Positions 45,657-54,449 of a stretch of DNA of 64,000 nt are shown one piece after another (the stretch's first letter is position 1; every line of letters begins with the position of its first letter). Origin of the DNA: Lewinellaceae bacterium (GTDB taxonomy: Bacteria > Bacteroidota > Bacteroidia > Chitinophagales > Saprospiraceae); the NCBI GenBank assembly GCA_020636155.1, contig JACJYM010000002.1, positions 1-64,000 of the forward strand, in the 5' to 3' direction. The notes under the pieces were generated by a model. That model was not told where the DNA came from. It saw nothing but the letters and a program-made list of their open reading frames with translations, and did no database searches. A program made the position numbers and the translations under genes.

Positions 45657-48626
45657 CTAGAGGATTTCGAAACAAGCAATGTTTCCTTTTTTTACGGTTC
45701 GACCATAAATGCCATAGTTTCGTTCCACCTGACCCGTCTGTGGGTTCGTATATTCTATGATATTATTTGTGCCTACGAGTCGGATTTTATCACGGAGATT
45801 GAGGATTTTTGCAAAATTGCTTGCTTTCTGAATTAAGCTTTTATCGGCAGTTTGGTCAATTTGATTGATATTCAAATCCACCAAAATGTATTTAATCCCT
45901 TTACTTTTCAATAGTTTTAAATAATCCTCGGGATGTACCAATAATTTTGAGGTTCGGTCGAAAACTTGCAATAAATCATCGTCATAACATCTATTTAATT
46001 TATCATCAATTTGAAATCCGATATAAGTAGATATTTTATAAATTTTATCCTGCTTGTTATGATTGATGGTTTTTATAATTTTATCAACTTCTTTGCCATA
46101 ATAGTCATAGTTGGTCTCAGGTAAAGTACTATTAGAAAAGGTATTCACAAATGCCTCTGAAAATAGATTCTCCGATCGTTCCCAATTGTTTTGTTGATTG
46201 GTATAGGAAGAAATAAACTGTAAGGTCAAAGCGATTAATACAAGGGCAAAACCCGTTCTACTCATAAGTTTTTTACCAGAACCCTTGAGAAATGTAAAAA
46301 TGAACCAAATAAAAAATACGACAACCATTAGCCAAGTAAGCAAAGCATATCCCGGTATTCCGTTTCCAAAAAAGAACCAGAAAAATCCATAGACTGAGGC
46401 TGTGTAGATAATATAATTCAATTTTGAATTGACCGGATTCAACTTTTTATGAATTTTCCGAATAATAAATATCCCAATTCCGACATAAAAAATAAGTGTG
46501 AATGATTTCGGAATTTTCTCAAATATATTAAGTATGCCTTCTCGATGATTTCCTATCAAATCCGTAAATAACCACAGAATAGGAGTTAAGAATATTTTTG
46601 ATAATGATGAAACGAATCCATTCGTATCTTGGAATACGAGATTGATAAATTCCGAAGCGGTACGATCTCCGTACTTATAAAAATTTAATTGTATAGAAAT
46701 AATAAGCAATGCGAGAAAACCAATAGACCAAAGGCTAATCGCTAAAAGTCGTTTTTTACTGTATGAAAAGTAAAGAATAAATGGCACAAAAATCAACAAC
46801 CAAAACCCAAAATCAAAGGATCTAAGAAAGGGTATGGCAGAACCCATCGTTACGTCATAGGGTAGAGTCAGGTAATTTAAAAAATCACCATCATAACCGA
46901 TGTATCTTTTGATTTCTTCGTCGATGGCCTCATTTTGCTTAAGGTCCTTATCACTGTTTAAGATTCTGATATCCTTGGGATTGACTTCTTGTATCCACAG
47001 TTGGAACTTTCTACGATCACTCAGACTGTCAATATCAATGCCTGATAATGCACTTTCAATGGTTCTTCTATGTTTTGGAAAAAATTGAAATTCAATGTCG
47101 TGATTATCCAAATAGCGGTAGTTGAAATTTAAAGGTGCTAAATTTTCCTTTCCAATCAATAGAGATGAAAATGATAAATTGCCGTTTTCTTTGGCATTCT
47201 TAACCATCCACGGACTAAAATAAACCATACTTACAATGGCTATGATACTGACCCCTTTAAAAATTGAAATGAATTCATTCTTTTTTACACTTTTGTAGAG
47301 GAGAAAGATTCCGGCGAATAAGAGCACTGCAAAAATGACCCAACGATCCATGTTGTCAAACTGTAAATAGGCCAAACCATAAAGTTTTAACCCAAAAATC
47401 ATAGATAGTCCAATCAAAATAATACCCAAACTCGCATCTAACCCCATCTTTCTGTATACTAGAAGCCCAACTATAGTGGCCAAATAAAAGAATGCTAGAT
47501 ATTTTATTCCAATTAAAAATCCTAGAGTGATGCCAATTAATACAAGGAATTTTATTCCTTCTGCTCCTTTTATAGCATCGACATTAGGCAAGTCTAAAAT
47601 CAACTTGATTAGAAAAAGTTGGAAAAATAAAAATGCCAAATCAACTTTAGAATCTGACATGCCAAAGTAAATCAATATCGGAGTGCAACTTAAAATGGCG
47701 ATGACTAACCACCTTAGCGGCAATGACAAGAGGCTTTTGGCCAATGTAAAAATTATCCAAAAACAAGCGATTATCATCAGATGAGAGGCATAAATTGAAA
47801 TACTAAAATAATCAAATAGCTTGGCACAAAATGCCGTAAAAAGTGGCCAATTATAAGCTTGAAAGCCAGAGATTAATGATTCTGACTCATAGATGCCTTT
47901 ACTTATAAATTGATAGGTTTTAGAGGCATCATAGCCAATAGGAAATAGCTTTAAGGCACCAATAAACTGCATCGAAATGAGCATCGAAAATAGAAAAAAG
48001 AGAGTAAGATTCTTTTTGTTTAAGTATTTATTGTCAATTTCCGATACTGTCGTATCTTTTAACCAATTCCATGTTTTTTTATAAGATGGAATTATCGGAA
48101 TAAGTAGGATTAACCACAAAACCAGTGGATTAAATTGGCCAATGTATGCCACAAAAAACAGTAAGAATGTTATGGCTATGATTCCAAAACCAAATAGGTT
48201 TAGATGGTCGTTTTTAACCAAATCCTTAATCTTCAGAATTTTAAGGAAAGTGCCTCCCCAAGCTATTATAAAAGTGGCTACGAGAAACAAAGACATCTGC
48301 GTGATAATGACATTTCCAAGAAAAGTAAAAGATTTAATAATCGTATAATCTTCTGAAAATGCCGTGGTTTTGGAATAGGTCAAATGCAGTAAAAAAACAT
48401 TGATTAGTATGATCAAATAGGCATGCCATCTCCTAATCTTAATTTTTGTCTTCGTCACGAGAAGATACAATAAACCCAGTATTGCCGCTTCTACAATCCA
48501 AAGTGCCGCATATTTTGTGAAGTCCAAAGAGATTAAATAATACGACCGATTAATATAATAAAGCAAAGCTATAATTAGGATAGCTATAAAAAATAGAGCC
48601 GCTGGCAATCTCTTTATTAAGTTCAT
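45657..48626 (-). CDS. Large polytopic membrane protein, GT-C-like
   Basis: The 989-residue protein has many membrane segments and a soluble C-terminal region. The segment AYNWPLFTAFCAKLF and the surrounding topology resemble GT-C transferases, which use polyprenyl-phosphate sugars on the periplasmic side; no DxD or other catalytic signature is certain. The adjacent GT2 and DUF2304 genes suit that role. It overlaps no neighbour but lies 1 bp from the lipoprotein gene upstream, so it belongs to the same operon. Confidence 0.65.
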   Translation of the reverse strand: MNLIKRLPAALFFIAILIIALLYYINRSYYLISLDFTKYAALWIVEAAILGLLYLLVTKTKIKIRRWHAYLIILINVFLLHLTYSKTTAFSEDYTIIKSFTFLGNVIITQMSLFLVATFIIAWGGTFLKILKIKDLVKNDHLNLFGFGIIAITFLLFFVAYIGQFNPLVLWLILLIPIIPSYKKTWNWLKDTTVSEIDNKYLNKKNLTLFFLFSMLISMQFIGALKLFPIGYDASKTYQFISKGIYESESLISGFQAYNWPLFTAFCAKLFDYFSISIYASHLMIIACFWIIFTLAKSLLSLPLRWLVIAILSCTPILIYFGMSDSKVDLAFLFFQLFLIKLILDLPNVDAIKGAEGIKFLVLIGITLGFLIGIKYLAFFYLATIVGLLVYRKMGLDASLGIILIGLSMIFGLKLYGLAYLQFDNMDRWVIFAVLLFAGIFLLYKSVKKNEFISIFKGVSIIAIVSMVYFSPWMVKNAKENGNLSFSSLLIGKENLAPLNFNYRYLDNHDIEFQFFPKHRRTIESALSGIDIDSLSDRRKFQLWIQEVNPKDIRILNSDKDLKQNEAIDEEIKRYIGYDGDFLNYLTLPYDVTMGSAIPFLRSFDFGFWLLIFVPFILYFSYSKKRLLAISLWSIGFLALLIISIQLNFYKYGDRTASEFINLVFQDTNGFVSSLSKIFLTPILWLFTDLIGNHREGILNIFEKIPKSFTLIFYVGIGIFIIRKIHKKLNPVNSKLNYIIYTASVYGFFWFFFGNGIPGYALLTWLMVVVFFIWFIFTFLKGSGKKLMSRTGFALVLIALTLQFISSYTNQQNNWERSENLFSEAFVNTFSNSTLPETNYDYYGKEVDKIIKTINHNKQDKIYKISTYIGFQIDDKLNRCYDDDLLQVFDRTSKLLVHPEDYLKLLKSKGIKYILVDLNINQIDQTADKSLIQKASNFAKILNLRDKIRLVGTNNIIEYTNPQTGQVERNYGIYGRTVKKGNIACFEIL

Positions 48627-48627
48627 T

Positions 48628-49113
48628 TTATCTGCGTTCGCCTGTTATCGTTTCAAGTGAAACTTTTGATTTTTGGTCTGCAGTTAAAACTTCATTATAA
48701 ATCCGGGTACTTAAATCTCTCAAAAGTTTCATTTTTTCATCTCTTGTAGCGGAATTGTCAATTTTTACATTGCAAATACTTTTTATCTGAGTTATCTGGT
48801 CATTCGTTAATGTTGTTTGTGTACTAAACCTATGTATTACTCGATCTGATATGCTGTTTGCCATCGTTCGAGAAGTCTCGGTTCTCTCATTAATTCTTGC
48901 TGTGTTTTCCTGAGGTCGAACCATAGTTTTTTCATCGGTTCTTTGATTTGGAGTCGCTACAACAGTCGTTTTGTCTTCTGGTATTTCCATTGAATTCTCT
49001 GGAAGGGATTCGACTTCATGACTTTCTGTCTGCATTGTGTTTTCCTTTTTTTCGTTTTTGCAGGCAAAGACCAAGAAAATGGAGAAGGATAAAAACAACA
49101 TTATTTTTTTCAT
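48628..49113 (-). CDS. Lipoprotein with Spy/CpxP-like LTxxQ motifs
   Basis: The 161-residue protein has a lipoprotein signal ending in the lipobox LVFAC (Cys18), a long Glu/Thr-rich linker and a C-terminal helical part with LTNDQ and LTADQ, resembling the LTxxQ motif of Spy/CpxP chaperones. A stress-chaperone or extracytoplasmic scaffold role is possible. It lies between the GT-C-like gene and the acyl-CoA-dehydrogenase-like gene in the same operon. Confidence 0.6.
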   Translation of the reverse strand: MKKIMLFLSFSIFLVFACKNEKKENTMQTESHEVESLPENSMEIPEDKTTVVATPNQRTDEKTMVRPQENTARINERTETSRTMANSISDRVIHRFSTQTTLTNDQITQIKSICNVKIDNSATRDEKMKLLRDLSTRIYNEVLTADQKSKVSLETITGERR

Positions 49114-49127
49114 GATAAATTTTTGGT

Positions 49128-50270
49128 TTAAATAATTCCTAAGTGTTTTGAAATAATATTTTTTTGAATTTCACTTGTGCCGGAGTATATGGTTGAAGCC
49201 ACAGAGTCTGCCATTAAAAGAGCAGCCGGATGGTTGTCAACAAATGCTTTGGCACCGTATAAATGTATCAAATCTGAAGCAAATCTCTTATAATTTTCTG
49301 ATATTATCATTTTTGAAGTAGATGCAGAGAGATCAGCATTAGGATTTTCATCTAGTCTAGAGGCTGCATTATAGAGCACCGCTTCACTAGAGACGATGAG
49401 GGCATACAATTCAGACATTTTATGTTGAATTACCTGATGTGAGCTCAATCGATGATTACCCAATTTTCGTGATTTCAGAAAATCTCGTGTTTGGGAAAAT
49501 AAGCGCTTCATCGAGCCAAGATGGACTCCACTGAGGCACGTCTTTTCCCAAATCATTGATGTATTAAATATTCTTCCGCCACCACCTTCTTGTCCTATAA
49601 CATGACTTTTGTGAACTTTTACATCGTTTAGTATGACTTGCCCCATCATGACTGCTTTGAGTCCGAATTTATTTTCTCGACTCGTTAGCTCGTAGTTATG
49701 TAAACTTTGGTCAAGTAAAAATGCCGTAATACCACCAAAAAATCCTTTTATTGGATTGGTCATGGCATAAATTACCACGACATCAGACACTGGTGCATTG
49801 GTAATATAAATTTTATGACCATTGAGAATGTAATAATCACCCTCTTTGACAGCAGTCGTATTCATTTCGAAAACATCAGATCCCGATTGTGCTTCTGTAA
49901 TGGCATTGGCGGCGATCAAGCTTCCATCACACATTTTTGTAAGATATTTTGATTTCAATTCATCAGATCCATAGAGGTATAAAGGCATACTGCATGCTAA
50001 TAAATGAGCTGCAAGTGCAAAGCAAAATCCCCCGTCTTCACAATAATAAGCCAGTGTTTCTAATACTTGTGATGATTCTAATGCATTCAATCCTCGACCA
50101 CCTTCTCGCTGAGGGATTGACAAACCTTGAATTTTTGATTTTCCGGATTTTGACCAATTATCGCGGTTAAAGCTTTGTTCTTCTGCTCTTTTTCCGAAAC
50201 CTCTGTTTATGAACTCAGCCAATTCCTTGATTTCCTGATCCCATTCTTTTTTTTGAAGTAACTTATTCAT
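49128..50270 (-). CDS. Acyl-CoA dehydrogenase-like flavoenzyme, probable prolyl-carrier-protein dehydrogenase (PltE-like)
   Basis: The 380-residue FAD enzyme has the ACAD landmarks ANAITEAQSGSDVFEM and IYSGTSEIQKNII. The usual base in Y-E-G-T is replaced by Ser363, while Glu242 (MIWEKTCLSGVHLGSM) occupies the isovaleryl-CoA-dehydrogenase-like position. As recalled from the literature, that arrangement is also found in enzymes (PltE, CouN3, PigA) that oxidise L-prolyl-S-carrier to pyrrole-2-carboxyl-S-carrier. The gene overlaps the adenylation gene by 8 bp. The gene set matches pltE-pltF-pltL. Pyrrole formation is inferred. Confidence 0.8.
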   Translation of the reverse strand: MNKLLQKKEWDQEIKELAEFINRGFGKRAEEQSFNRDNWSKSGKSKIQGLSIPQREGGRGLNALESSQVLETLAYYCEDGGFCFALAAHLLACSMPLYLYGSDELKSKYLTKMCDGSLIAANAITEAQSGSDVFEMNTTAVKEGDYYILNGHKIYITNAPVSDVVVIYAMTNPIKGFFGGITAFLLDQSLHNYELTSRENKFGLKAVMMGQVILNDVKVHKSHVIGQEGGGGRIFNTSMIWEKTCLSGVHLGSMKRLFSQTRDFLKSRKLGNHRLSSHQVIQHKMSELYALIVSSEAVLYNAASRLDENPNADLSASTSKMIISENYKRFASDLIHLYGAKAFVDNHPAALLMADSVASTIYSGTSEIQKNIISKHLGII

Positions 50271-51762
50271 CTAGCAAAGAATTTAATTTTTGATAATCAA
50301 TTTTATGGTTACTTGATTTAGGAAGTTCTAATATTTTGACAAATTTATCAGGAATCATGTAGACTGGCAATAAGTCACCTAAGTGCTTTCTAATCTCGAT
50401 TTCCGAAATATTGAAATTAGAATCGGTATAAAATGCCACCAATTTTTCATCGGCAAATATGACTGCTGCGTCTGATACATCATCTAATGTACTCATGGCT
50501 TTAGCGATTTCATCCAATTCGACACGATACCCATGTCTTTTCACCATACGGTTAAGCCTTCCCTTGTATATTATTTGCCCATTTCCATTAATTTCAACGG
50601 AATCACCGGTTTTATACCATTTATTTCCTGTTTCATCTAGGTAAAACACATGTTCTGATGAGGCATTTTTGTATTGATCAAACATGGATTCTCCGCATGC
50701 GACGAGTTCCCCTGATCTATGCGGCTCGACAAAGTATAGTACATTGTCTATCAGTATCTTACACTTTGCATAAGGACATTCGATACCTATAGGAATGGGA
50801 TTCTCTATGGGTAGTGATGTATCAACTTGGTAATGGGTAATAACATTCGTCTCCGTGGGACCATAAAAATTAAAATAATTGCCATCAGGCCAGGTATTAA
50901 TCACATTTTGTAATGTTTCAACCGGCATTTGCTCACCGGCAAAAATGATATTTTTGAGATGGGTTTGATTGTATTTTTCTACTTTACCATACTGTATTAT
51001 CAGTTTTAGCATGGTGGGGGTCGTATAAATATGGGTGATTGACCATTTTTCTAAAAGCATTGAAATTAACATAGGATTTTTAGCTTCTTTCGCAGGTAAT
51101 AAATAGACGCATCCACCGGACATTAGGGTGGAAAAAATATCATAAACCGAAAGGTCAAAGTGCAATGGTGCAATCGAAATGACCCTGGACTGTTCTGTGA
51201 GATTCGTGATGTTTTTTGACCATCGAATAAATGGCAACATATTTTCATGCTTGAGACAGACACCTTTTGGAATACCTGTTGACCCTGAAGTAAATAGGAT
51301 TGTTGCCAGATTTTTAGAAGCAAAATCGTCACTATGATTCTCCCAGTTAAAAAATGCAAGGGATATATCACCTAAGAAATTTTTGTGTACACGTGCGGTA
51401 GGCAGAGACTCAAGAAGTTGCGAGTCTACACTGGTTTCACGAAATAGTAATGCGGTACATCTACTTTCTACTATTACCGATATTTGCCTTTTGGGTGGTG
51501 AAAGTTCATCGATAGGTATGTAATTACATTCGGAATGAAGTACCGCTAGCAAACAGAGGATAGAATCTACATTTTTACTCAATATAAATGAGACACTTTG
51601 AGATGGTTTTATTCCGATATTCTGGAAATTATTGCTTACCCGTTTAATATTTGTCTCTAATGAGGAATAATCGATAGCGTTACCCTCATAGTCTTCAATG
51701 GCCTTATTATGGGGAAAGACTTTTGCTGTATTTTCTATTATTTCTTCAAGCCTAGACACCAC
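50263..51762 (-). CDS. Stand-alone adenylation enzyme, probably prolyl-specific
   Basis: The 499-residue protein is a complete A domain: A3 ILFTSGSTGIPKGV, A4 HFDLSVYDIF, A5 FYGPTETNV, A7 WYKTGD, A8 GRLNRMVKRHGYRVELDEI and A10 Lys487. Reading the pocket by eye against GrsA numbering gives D203, L204, Y207, Y246, I273, A275, F299, V307, I308 and K487, close to the proline code of PltF as I recall it. It should activate an amino acid as AMP ester and load the adjacent carrier protein. No condensation domain is attached, as in DltA or PltF. Confidence 0.82.
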   Translation of the reverse strand: MVSRLEEIIENTAKVFPHNKAIEDYEGNAIDYSSLETNIKRVSNNFQNIGIKPSQSVSFILSKNVDSILCLLAVLHSECNYIPIDELSPPKRQISVIVESRCTALLFRETSVDSQLLESLPTARVHKNFLGDISLAFFNWENHSDDFASKNLATILFTSGSTGIPKGVCLKHENMLPFIRWSKNITNLTEQSRVISIAPLHFDLSVYDIFSTLMSGGCVYLLPAKEAKNPMLISMLLEKWSITHIYTTPTMLKLIIQYGKVEKYNQTHLKNIIFAGEQMPVETLQNVINTWPDGNYFNFYGPTETNVITHYQVDTSLPIENPIPIGIECPYAKCKILIDNVLYFVEPHRSGELVACGESMFDQYKNASSEHVFYLDETGNKWYKTGDSVEINGNGQIIYKGRLNRMVKRHGYRVELDEIAKAMSTLDDVSDAAVIFADEKLVAFYTDSNFNISEIEIRKHLGDLLPVYMIPDKFVKILELPKSSNHKIDYQKLNSLLDE

Positions 51763-52000
51763 TCTGTTTACTTGCTACGAATTTTGCTATGGTATCAATC
51801 GTCTCTAAGTTCTCTTGATCCACCTCATGCGGTTGAAATTCTATTTTAAATGTATCTTCAAGAAAGGATACCAATTGCAATGCCGTAATCGAATCGATGA
51901 TTCCACTGCTCATGAGCGGAGTATCATAACTTATACTTTCATTGTCATTTGCAATATCAGATTGGATAAAATTTCTTATGGTTTCTTTCATGTCACTCAT
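51752..52000 (-). CDS. Carrier protein (peptidyl/acyl carrier)
   Basis: From the ATG at 52000 the protein has 82 residues; TTG 52021 and ATG 51991 are alternative starts. The phosphopantetheine site is Ser37 in GIIDSITALQLVS. The size matches stand-alone carrier proteins such as PltL or DltC. Its start overlaps the stop of the MBOAT gene upstream, and its end overlaps the adenylation gene by 11 bp. It should carry the activated acyl group as a thioester. Confidence 0.9.
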   Translation of the reverse strand: MSDMKETIRNFIQSDIANDNESISYDTPLMSSGIIDSITALQLVSFLEDTFKIEFQPHEVDQENLETIDTIAKFVASKQSGV

Positions 52001-54443
52001 TATTTTTGTATTTTTTGACAAAATTAATTAAATCATTTTTTAATCTCGCAGCTATTATCGCATGTCCTTCACGATTTGGGTGTGTGTCGAAACTGGAGGT
52101 CAGTAAGGAATCTCTTGTGTATCCATCAAATATCTGAGAATAATCACAAACATAAAATTCATTACCATCCACGAGCTTCAGCAAAGAGGTATCCAAACTG
52201 GCCGAAACATTGGTGATTTCTGGTAGGTAAATCCACAAGATTTTCAAATTTCTTGCCTTTGCAATACTCTTTATTCTCGAGTACATGGCGGCCATTATTT
52301 CCATTTTTTGATCCTTTAATAAGGTTTTTCTTCCCCAATTGGATGCATTTTCCAGATGAGGATATTTATCAAGGATATTTTTAATTTCAGGATACAATTG
52401 CGAAGCTTTGCCTTCACGATATAGCTTTCCAAAATAGTTGCAAATTGCATGCCACTCACGTTCATGATGAAACATGATTATGCCATCAGGATGAAATGAG
52501 TCGGTTTGATTATCCAATACATATAGATCATGGATAATATTTCTTGAAGAACAGGCCATGTTGATGATTTCTATTTGTGGTATGGAGTCGAGCTTGTTTA
52601 AGCTACTTTCTGCCACAGATTCGAATGTCTCATCATCAGAAACACCACTGCCCATTTCTATCGAGCCGCCGAGAAGAATAAATCTAAGGGTCGAATCAGG
52701 TTTGTTCTCGGAATAAAACTTGTCTCTAAACCCATATTCATTTGTGCTGAATGTAAATTTTTTAAAAGATTCGCTTATGTTAGGTTTCAACTCTTTAAGC
52801 AATATATTATCTGTGGATTTAAGTATTTCCGTGTCTGACAATTTTTTCCATTGCTCTAATGCTTTTCCGGTATTTGCATTGGAGAGTACTTTATTGGCAT
52901 TGTCATCAATTATCTGGTCATAATATCCATCGAATTGTTTGTCTTTGTCATTGGCATTCAGTGGGTTTTGTACAAATTTTGAAAAACTGGTATTCAACTT
53001 TGGATCAAAATAACCTCTCTCTCCGACCATAAAAAACAAAATGCTAAGCGCCACAATCAAGGAATTAAAGGTGACTTCAAATGCGGATACTTTGCCCGTG
53101 GTAGGTCGAGGTTTGTCATATTTACCTAAGAATAGATAAAAATAGGCACCAACAAAAACGAGTATTAAGGTGCCAATAAGGAAAATTGAAAATTCTTGCA
53201 AGCTAAATGAAAAAAGGAGTTGCATCAAAATTTTCCAATCCCAAAAATTGGGACTCATCCATATAGACCAAAGTATCGTAATTGTTAAAAATGTAGTTAC
53301 GATACCCAGTGTTTTTCGAACAGAAGCGAGGTACGTATTTTTTGATAGAAAATTCTTAGAAATTGATGGTACGATTTGTACGGAGCATACCAATAAACCG
53401 AAGACAACCCAAAACAGGGCATCAGTTAATCTAAAATTGTAATGTCCGCTAATAATTAAAGCTTGGTATATGTGGAGTAGCCAGCTGATTATAAATAAAC
53501 TAAAAGTGGTAAACACAACTGCCTTTTGAAAACCAAATTTTTTCAATTTGAAGAAAATGGGATAATAAAAGATTTTCAACATAAAGTTTTTCCAATAGAT
53601 ATTAATTCTCCTCCAAAAGTCATCAAACCCCGAGGCAAGAAAATAATTTTGAAAAATATCAGGAAGTCTGATACCCATTAGATAGAAAAAGCCTACACTT
53701 AGCCACAGTAAGCCGGACATTCTCATAATCATCAGGTATGAAGTCACGAGGTAATGAAATGCGGACACAGCATCGTCTACATCATCCAATCCTGGCACAA
53801 AGTACTGATAAATAAGTCGATAAGCTATTAAGTGGACGATCCCTCGCAGAACGATGTTGAGTCCCCTCAAGATATCTGTGGTATCAGGGTTGAAAATGTT
53901 CGATGGATTTAATGATTTGTAATCAATCACCGGAAAAAATGGAGCCGGTATATTAGTGTATATACCCAAGTAAAAGAAGTCAAATGACTTCGGATTGTGG
54001 GATTTTAAAAATTGAATATCATAGAGATAGATTAATGCTCTGAACATTAAAAGGATCATACTCAATTGAATTCCCTTATATATGTAAAGCGGAATTTGGA
54101 ATTTGAGGAAAACGATAATGATTAGATAAAGTAATAAAAGTCCATATTTAAAAATTCTTGGAATTTTCGAACGGGTTATGAATACCCCGGTAATCGTAAA
54201 AATAGCCGTAAAACTTAAAAATTGTTTTAATGGTAAAAACCAAAATGAAGCTGCCAAGAATCCAAAAATTAAGACCAATGTGGCATACTTTTGAGCTTTG
54301 GTCTGAAGCAGCAAACAGATAATAACACTGAGTCCTAGCAAGCTCAATAGTTGTATGCTACCTGAAAAGTGGTAAATCCACTCGGCTGCAACTATTAGAA
54401 TTAATAATGCAGTGATTATTACCCAATTCTTGACTTGCTTCAT
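51993..54443 (-). CDS. MBOAT acyltransferase fused to an SGNH hydrolase-like domain, copy 2
   Basis: The 816-residue protein has an N-terminal membrane part with the MBOAT core FDDFWRRINIYWKNF and the probable catalytic His324 (SWLLHIYQALII), and a C-terminal extracytoplasmic SGNH-like domain with Ser594 (LLGGSIEMGSG) and the Asp786-His788 pair (DTHPNREGH). MBOAT enzymes carry acyl groups across or onto exported molecules (DltB, AlgI, PatA). DltD is an SGNH-like protein, so the fusion resembles DltB and DltD joined. It is a tandem paralogue of the next gene. Confidence 0.82.
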   Translation of the reverse strand: MKQVKNWVIITALLILIVAAEWIYHFSGSIQLLSLLGLSVIICLLLQTKAQKYATLVLIFGFLAASFWFLPLKQFLSFTAIFTITGVFITRSKIPRIFKYGLLLLYLIIIVFLKFQIPLYIYKGIQLSMILLMFRALIYLYDIQFLKSHNPKSFDFFYLGIYTNIPAPFFPVIDYKSLNPSNIFNPDTTDILRGLNIVLRGIVHLIAYRLIYQYFVPGLDDVDDAVSAFHYLVTSYLMIMRMSGLLWLSVGFFYLMGIRLPDIFQNYFLASGFDDFWRRINIYWKNFMLKIFYYPIFFKLKKFGFQKAVVFTTFSLFIISWLLHIYQALIISGHYNFRLTDALFWVVFGLLVCSVQIVPSISKNFLSKNTYLASVRKTLGIVTTFLTITILWSIWMSPNFWDWKILMQLLFSFSLQEFSIFLIGTLILVFVGAYFYLFLGKYDKPRPTTGKVSAFEVTFNSLIVALSILFFMVGERGYFDPKLNTSFSKFVQNPLNANDKDKQFDGYYDQIIDDNANKVLSNANTGKALEQWKKLSDTEILKSTDNILLKELKPNISESFKKFTFSTNEYGFRDKFYSENKPDSTLRFILLGGSIEMGSGVSDDETFESVAESSLNKLDSIPQIEIINMACSSRNIIHDLYVLDNQTDSFHPDGIIMFHHEREWHAICNYFGKLYREGKASQLYPEIKNILDKYPHLENASNWGRKTLLKDQKMEIMAAMYSRIKSIAKARNLKILWIYLPEITNVSASLDTSLLKLVDGNEFYVCDYSQIFDGYTRDSLLTSSFDTHPNREGHAIIAARLKNDLINFVKKYKNNE

Positions 54444-54449
54444 AAGCTA

